Shown here: one piece after another, positions 7,421 through 9,871 of the stretch
Numbering within the stretch: position 1 is the stretch's first letter
Layout of the letters: the number at the start of each line of letters is the position of its first letter
Assembly (NCBI GenBank): GCA_015487835.1
Contig: WFOY01000202.1
Span: 1-9,871, forward strand
Source: Aquificaceae bacterium
Lineage (GTDB): Bacteria; Aquificota; Aquificia; Aquificales; Aquificaceae
Direction: 5' to 3'
Length of the DNA: 9,871 nt
The notes under the pieces: model-generated
Seen by the model: the letters and a program-made list of their open reading frames with translations, nothing else
Databases searched by the model: none
What the model was told of the DNA's origin: nothing
Translations under genes and position numbers: made by a program

Positions 7421-7962
7421 TAGGTGTTCGCGAGGTCGTATATGATCTCGTCGTAGAACCTGATCAGGGACTCGGGTGAAAGACACCTGAGAGGTATAAC
7501 CTGGACCATGGCTATACCCTTGAACATCATGCCCAGCTTGTAAGCCGCCGCCTGGGAGAGGTCTATTATCCTGCCGTCCACGTAAGGGCCTCTGTCGTTT
7601 ATCCTGACCGTTATGACCTTCCCGTTCTCCTCGTTCCTCACAAGGACGTAGGTTCCGAGAGGGAGTGTCCTCGAAGCGGCTGTGAACTTGAAAAGGTTGT
7701 AGATCTCCCCAGAGGCGGTCCTCCTCCCGTGGAACCTGCCCCCGTACCAGGAGGCTATACCCCTCTCCACCTTACAGTCTGCGGACACCTTTATCCCTGG
7801 GGCTACCTCCACGTATTCCTCTTTGAGGACCTCCCTCAAAAACTCCCGGAACTCCAGAAACTCCTTAGGCAACCTTCTTTCCTTCCTTATGTTCAGCTCA
7901 AGGTCGTTTATCTCGCTCCCGAACAGAAACCCAAAGATCAGGAGAACTACTACACCCTTCAT
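7417..7962 (-). CDS. rlpA: RlpA-like double-psi beta-barrel protein
   Basis: A 181-aa exported protein. Residues 1-15 are a Sec-type signal (MKGVVVLLIFGFLFGS). A charged helical linker (about 20-50) follows, then the RlpA domain from GIASWYGGRFHGRRTASGE (68-86) through TAASRTLPLGTYVLVRN (94-110), NDRGPYVDGRIIDLSQAAA (122-140) to about 158. RlpA proteins bind or cleave denuded peptidoglycan at septa as lytic transglycosylases. By motif, E86 and D123 match conserved Pseudomonas RlpA active-site positions. The usual Asp after 'GE-x-Y' is N89, and the usual His in 'TAAHKTLP' is S97, so activity may be altered. There is no SPOR domain and no lipobox. Cys63 and Cys160 flank the barrel and could form a disulfide. 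The start overlaps the upstream gene's stop (ATGA, 7959-7962), so translation is probably coupled. The stop shares CTAG with the convergent gene. Confidence 0.88.
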   Translation of the reverse strand: MKGVVVLLIFGFLFGSEINDLELNIRKERRLPKEFLEFREFLREVLKEEYVEVAPGIKVSADCKVERGIASWYGGRFHGRRTASGEIYNLFKFTAASRTLPLGTYVLVRNEENGKVITVRINDRGPYVDGRIIDLSQAAAYKLGMMFKGIAMVQVIPLRCLSPESLIRFYDEIIYDLANTY

Positions 7963-8633
7963 GCTTCCAAGGGGTAGTAGAAGGGCTTCAGATCTACTTG
8001 GCCCTCTGGTAGTTTTACGGGGTTGGTAAGGAGCCTGTCTATAAGTTCCAGCTTGCCCTCCAAGGTCTCTGTGTCCACCCCGTATATCTTCCCAAGGTCT
8101 TCAAGGGATGGAGCCCTTCCCACCTTCCTCGCTATCTCCCTGGCCACCACGTAGGTCCTCATGTCCACCTCTGGGTAGAGGTCCTTTATGTAAGTTAGAA
8201 CATCGCTTGAGTAAACGACTATCCTGGGATACCTCATCAGCGTCTGGATCAGCTGCTCAAGGTGGGTCTGGTCGAACTTGAAGACACCGCTCTCGGTCTT
8301 CACACCCGCTATGAGTTTGTTCCCCTCGAACTGGGCGTGGTAGATCACGTACCTCTCTGGCACCTCCTCCCAGCCAGCCTCCCTCGCCGTTGTCAGGAAG
8401 GCCCCCATGGCGTCCTCCCTGGAGGGGAATATGGACGCGACCTTGTCGAACTCCTCCTGGGGGACCTCGAGGACCAGGATCTTCCTCTCCTCATCTATGG
8501 GTTCTGCCCTGAGGTTTACTTTGAGCTCGCTCCAGTTCTCGATCAGAGAGAACTTGTCTGGATAGTTCTTCTTCAGGAACTCCATAGGGTTCTCTATATC
8601 CTCCTTGTGCTGGACTACTGTCTGGAGTTTCAT
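7959..8633 (-). CDS. Unrecognised 224-aa protein coupled to rlpA (possible degenerate DEDD exonuclease fold)
   Basis: The frame is open upstream to 8807, but that extension runs antisense through tadA, so I place the start at ATG 8633 (MKLQTVVQHKED). No Shine-Dalgarno precedes it. A TATCAT hexamer lies 7 nt upstream. The product is cytoplasmic, with no signal, membrane segment or Cys. Residues about 36-105 form a strand-rich N-terminal part. Residues about 105-200 weakly resemble DEDD-type 3'-5' exonucleases: IVVYSSDVLTYI (138-149) is like motif II, VDMRTYVVAREI (156-167) like the following Asp strand, and APSLEDLGKIYGV (174-186) like the typical 'sLe-x-La-x-x-yGi' helix. No DxE motif I is evident, so if the fold is right it may be inactive. 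This is low-confidence inference. Four bases overlap the rlpA start, indicating co-expression with a cell-envelope protein. Confidence 0.75.
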   Translation of the reverse strand: MKLQTVVQHKEDIENPMEFLKKNYPDKFSLIENWSELKVNLRAEPIDEERKILVLEVPQEEFDKVASIFPSREDAMGAFLTTAREAGWEEVPERYVIYHAQFEGNKLIAGVKTESGVFKFDQTHLEQLIQTLMRYPRIVVYSSDVLTYIKDLYPEVDMRTYVVAREIARKVGRAPSLEDLGKIYGVDTETLEGKLELIDRLLTNPVKLPEGQVDLKPFYYPLEA

Positions 8634-8640
8634 GGTATAA

Positions 8641-8646
8641 ATGATA
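8641..8646 (-). promoter_or_regulatory. -10-like TATCAT before the 224-aa gene
   Basis: Minus-strand TATCAT (5 of 6 to consensus) ends 7 nt before ATG 8633, inside the 28-bp divergent gap with tadA. It overlaps the perfect palindrome GATAC-A-GTATC at 8643-8653. A nearly leaderless transcript is implied if it is used. Confidence 0.35.
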
Positions 8647-8661
8647 CAGTATCTGGCCACT

Positions 8662-9120
8662 ATGGGTGTAAACTTCCTCAGCTTAGCCTTAGAGGTTGCG
8701 AGGGAAGCGGTAGATAAAGGTGAGGTCCCTGTTGGGTGCGTGGTCGTGAGGGACGGTGAGGTCATATCCTCAGCCCATAACCTCACTGAGACCCTCAAAG
8801 ATCCCACAGCCCACGCGGAGATCTTAGCTATAAGGGATGCAGCTTCTAAGTTAGGAAACTGGCGGCTCGAGGGGTGCGAGGTTTACGTTACCTTAGAGCC
8901 GTGCGTGATGTGTGCCTACGCCCTGGTCCTTTCGAGGGTGAGGAGGGTAACCTTCGGCGCCCTTGACAGGAGGCACGGGGGGGTTCTGTCCCTCTATAAC
9001 CTTCTCGACGACCCCAGGCTGAACCACAGGGTCAGGTGGGTTTACGATCCTGTCGAGGAGTGCTCAGGCCTCATAGAGAGGTTCTACAGGGAGAGAAGGG
9101 ATGGTGGTAGGTGTGCTTAA
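8662..9120 (+). CDS. tadA: tRNA-specific adenosine deaminase TadA
   Basis: Zinc hydrolase that converts A34 to inosine in the tRNA-Arg(ACG) anticodon. From ATG 8662 it is 152 aa, the usual length. The N-terminal helix FLSLALEVAREAVDKGEVPVG (5-25) leads to the catalytic HAE at 51-53 (H51 zinc ligand, E53 proton shuttle) and PCVMC at 80-84 (C81 and C84 ligands). The later GALDRRHGGVLSLYNLL segment (99-115) matches the 'Ga-x-D-x-k-x-Ga-x-gS-x-x-NLL' region that separates TadA from free-nucleoside deaminases. An alternative ATG at 8641 would add 7 residues outside the conserved core and leave only 7 bp to the divergent gene, so 8662 is preferred. Neither start has a Shine-Dalgarno. A seven-G run at 8977-8983 causes no frameshift. 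The 3' end overlaps the DUF503 gene by 20 bp. Confidence 0.94.
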   Translation: MGVNFLSLALEVAREAVDKGEVPVGCVVVRDGEVISSAHNLTETLKDPTAHAEILAIRDAASKLGNWRLEGCEVYVTLEPCVMCAYALVLSRVRRVTFGALDRRHGGVLSLYNLLDDPRLNHRVRWVYDPVEECSGLIERFYRERRDGGRCA

Positions 9121-9388
9121 GGTGAATGTGTTCCTGCCAGGTTCGGGGTCCCTCAAGACAAAGAGGCGTGAGCTTAGATCGATCAAGGACAGGATAAGGT
9201 CCAAGTTCAACGTCTCCGTATCGGAGATAGACAACCAGGACCTGTGGCAGAGGGGAACCCTCGGGATAGCCGTTGCTGGGAGCGATGCGAGGTTCGTAAA
9301 GGAGGCCCTCGACAGGATACAGGACTTTCTTGAGAGGAACTGGCCCCATCTCATACTTGAGGTCTCGGAGGAGATACTGAAGGTCTAA
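9101..9388 (+). CDS. DUF503 family protein (YlxP-like)
   Basis: A 95-aa protein matching DUF503 (Bacillus YlxP). It has the ferredoxin-like pattern VGVLKVNVFLPGSGSLKTKR (3-22), RELRSIKDRIRSKFNVSVSEI (23-43), then QDLWQRGTLGIAVAGSD (46-62) and a C-terminal helix and strand. The family is often next to rbfA and infB and is suspected to act in ribosome assembly. Here it instead follows tadA, with a 20-bp overlap and start ATG 9101 inside the tadA coding sequence. The sequence just before it (GGGAGAGAAGGG) provides purine-rich ribosome binding. Its TAA overlaps the stop of the convergent YkuK-type gene within CTAA. No cysteine, signal or membrane segment is seen. Confidence 0.88.
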   Translation: MVVGVLKVNVFLPGSGSLKTKRRELRSIKDRIRSKFNVSVSEIDNQDLWQRGTLGIAVAGSDARFVKEALDRIQDFLERNWPHLILEVSEEILKV

Positions 9389-9825
9389 ACCTTCGAACCG
9401 AAAAAGTCGGCAACTGCGGAGGCCGCTATGGCTTCAGGTTTGAGGACGGGCTTCAACCCTTGGGCGAGGACGTAACCAACGGCCTCCTTTACTATTATGC
9501 TGGACCTGTGATCGGGGTTTGGATTTATGTCGAGATGGACCTCGAAAGGTCTGTCCTCCACCGCGTCCGCTATCATCAGGGCCGTGTAAACAGCCCTGCT
9601 CACCTCCTCCAGCAACCTCTGTCTTATGGACCTTATCCTGTTTACCCTGTCAACCCTCCAGAATATCTTGGCACCGTGGTTCGAGTTTATGTGGACCACC
9701 ACCACAGTTACGAACACCGTCTTGTCCCTGAACTGTCTCGAGTCACACCCAACGTAGACCGCAGTCTCCTTGGAGGTGCTCCTTATGAACTCTCTAACCT
9801 CCTCTATGTTTTCTATCCTGGGCAT
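9385..9825 (-). CDS. DUF458 / YkuK-type ribonuclease H-fold protein
   Basis: A 146-aa cytoplasmic protein matching the DUF458 (YkuK) family, predicted to have an RNase H-like fold. Conserved elements are YVGCDSRQ (24-31, first acidic D28), the strand VFVTVVVVHI (37-46), RSIRQRLLEEV (65-75, acidic E73 and E74), VHLDIN (96-101, D99), SSIIVKEAVGYVLAQG (108-123), and KPEAIAASAVADFF (129-142, with D140). D28, one of E73/E74, D99 and D140 could form a two-metal site, although nuclease activity of the family is inferred, not something I can show. ATG 9825 is preceded by GGAAGGAG at about 7 nt. An upstream minus-strand frame ends 1 nt before it, suggesting an operon continuing beyond the window. Confidence 0.88.
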   Translation of the reverse strand: MPRIENIEEVREFIRSTSKETAVYVGCDSRQFRDKTVFVTVVVVHINSNHGAKIFWRVDRVNRIRSIRQRLLEEVSRAVYTALMIADAVEDRPFEVHLDINPNPDHRSSIIVKEAVGYVLAQGLKPVLKPEAIAASAVADFFGSKV

Positions 9826-9826
9826 G

Positions 9827-9871
9827 TCACTCCTTCCCGCCCGGATCCAGCTTTACGTTCTCATACCAGGC
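9827..9871 (-). CDS. C-terminal fragment of an upstream minus-strand gene
   Basis: The only minus-strand frame open from the right edge reads AWYENVKLDPGGKE and stops at TGA 9827-9829, one base before the YkuK-type ATG. Its last codons contain that gene's Shine-Dalgarno. This is the spacing expected for an upstream operon partner. It is too short to identify. Confidence 0.45.
   Translation of the reverse strand, partial: AWYENVKLDPGGKE

Noticed and set aside
8262..8717. Plus-strand open frame of about 150 codons opposite the 224-aa gene
   Set aside because: It runs into the start of tadA in another frame and shows antisense-type composition. The minus-strand frame has normal protein texture and is coupled to rlpA.
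8634..8807. N-terminal extension of the 224-aa protein to an upstream ATG at 8807
   Set aside because: The extension lies wholly antisense to the conserved N-terminal coding part of tadA and reads as low-complexity Ser/Thr/Arg. ATG 8633 has a promoter-like box and normal protein sequence after it.
8977..8983. Run of seven G in tadA as a possible frameshift or slippage site
   Set aside because: The frame continues through HGGVLSLYNLL, which matches the family, so no frameshift is needed.

Overview
The window reads like a thermophilic bacterium of the Aquificota (Aquifex/Hydrogenobacter/Thermocrinis type). This is an inference from four things. Arg is written almost only as AGG/AGA and Ile very often as ATA. 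Coding strands are strongly purine-rich. Gene packing is extreme, with the largest gap about 100 bp. The methionyl-tRNA synthetase is the short form without a fused C-terminal tRNA-binding domain, as in Aquifex. Base composition by eye is in the mid-50s % GC. I see no tRNA, rRNA, CRISPR array, insertion sequence, prophage or recognisable intrinsic terminator.

Layout. Bases 1-1666 (+) hold the 3' part of a protein with PATAN/DUF4388-like segments, then a TrmI-type tRNA m1A methyltransferase. A DUF501 gene (-) runs into the TrmI 3' end with a 29-bp convergent overlap. The 102-bp divergent region 2097-2198 is the only sizeable regulatory space. It carries a near-consensus CRP/FNR-type palindrome, a perfect 9-bp inverted repeat and promoter-like boxes. 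To its right is a secreted cytochrome P460/c'-beta-family protein (+). From 6862 down to 2711 the minus strand is one co-directional run: lipoprotein alpha/beta hydrolase, MetRS, membrane-anchored thermonuclease, precorrin-2 dehydrogenase, and a regulator made of two fused HxlR winged helices. Gaps in this run are 22 bp or less. Bases 6911-7420 (+) hold an unrecognised 169-aa protein that meets an RlpA-like double-psi-beta-barrel protein (-) at a shared CTAG. RlpA is coupled by an ATGA overlap to an unrecognised 224-aa protein (7959-8633). Divergent from that are tadA and a DUF503 (YlxP) gene (+), which meet a DUF458/YkuK RNase H-fold gene (-) tail to tail. A short C-terminal fragment of one more minus-strand gene ends the window.

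How the genes relate. Most are housekeeping: tRNA modification (trmI, tadA), tRNA charging (metG), ribosome- or RNA-associated families (DUF503, YkuK) and envelope (rlpA). The part with accessory character is the P460 cytochrome, the FNR-like site in front of it, the tail-to-tail tandem HxlR regulator, and the tetrapyrrole gene beside that regulator. Together they suggest, as inference only, a small response to nitric oxide, hydroxylamine or redox stress. A second theme is translation start signals: several genes lack a Shine-Dalgarno and instead have a -10-like hexamer 6-10 nt before the ATG, suggesting leaderless or very short-leader mRNAs.
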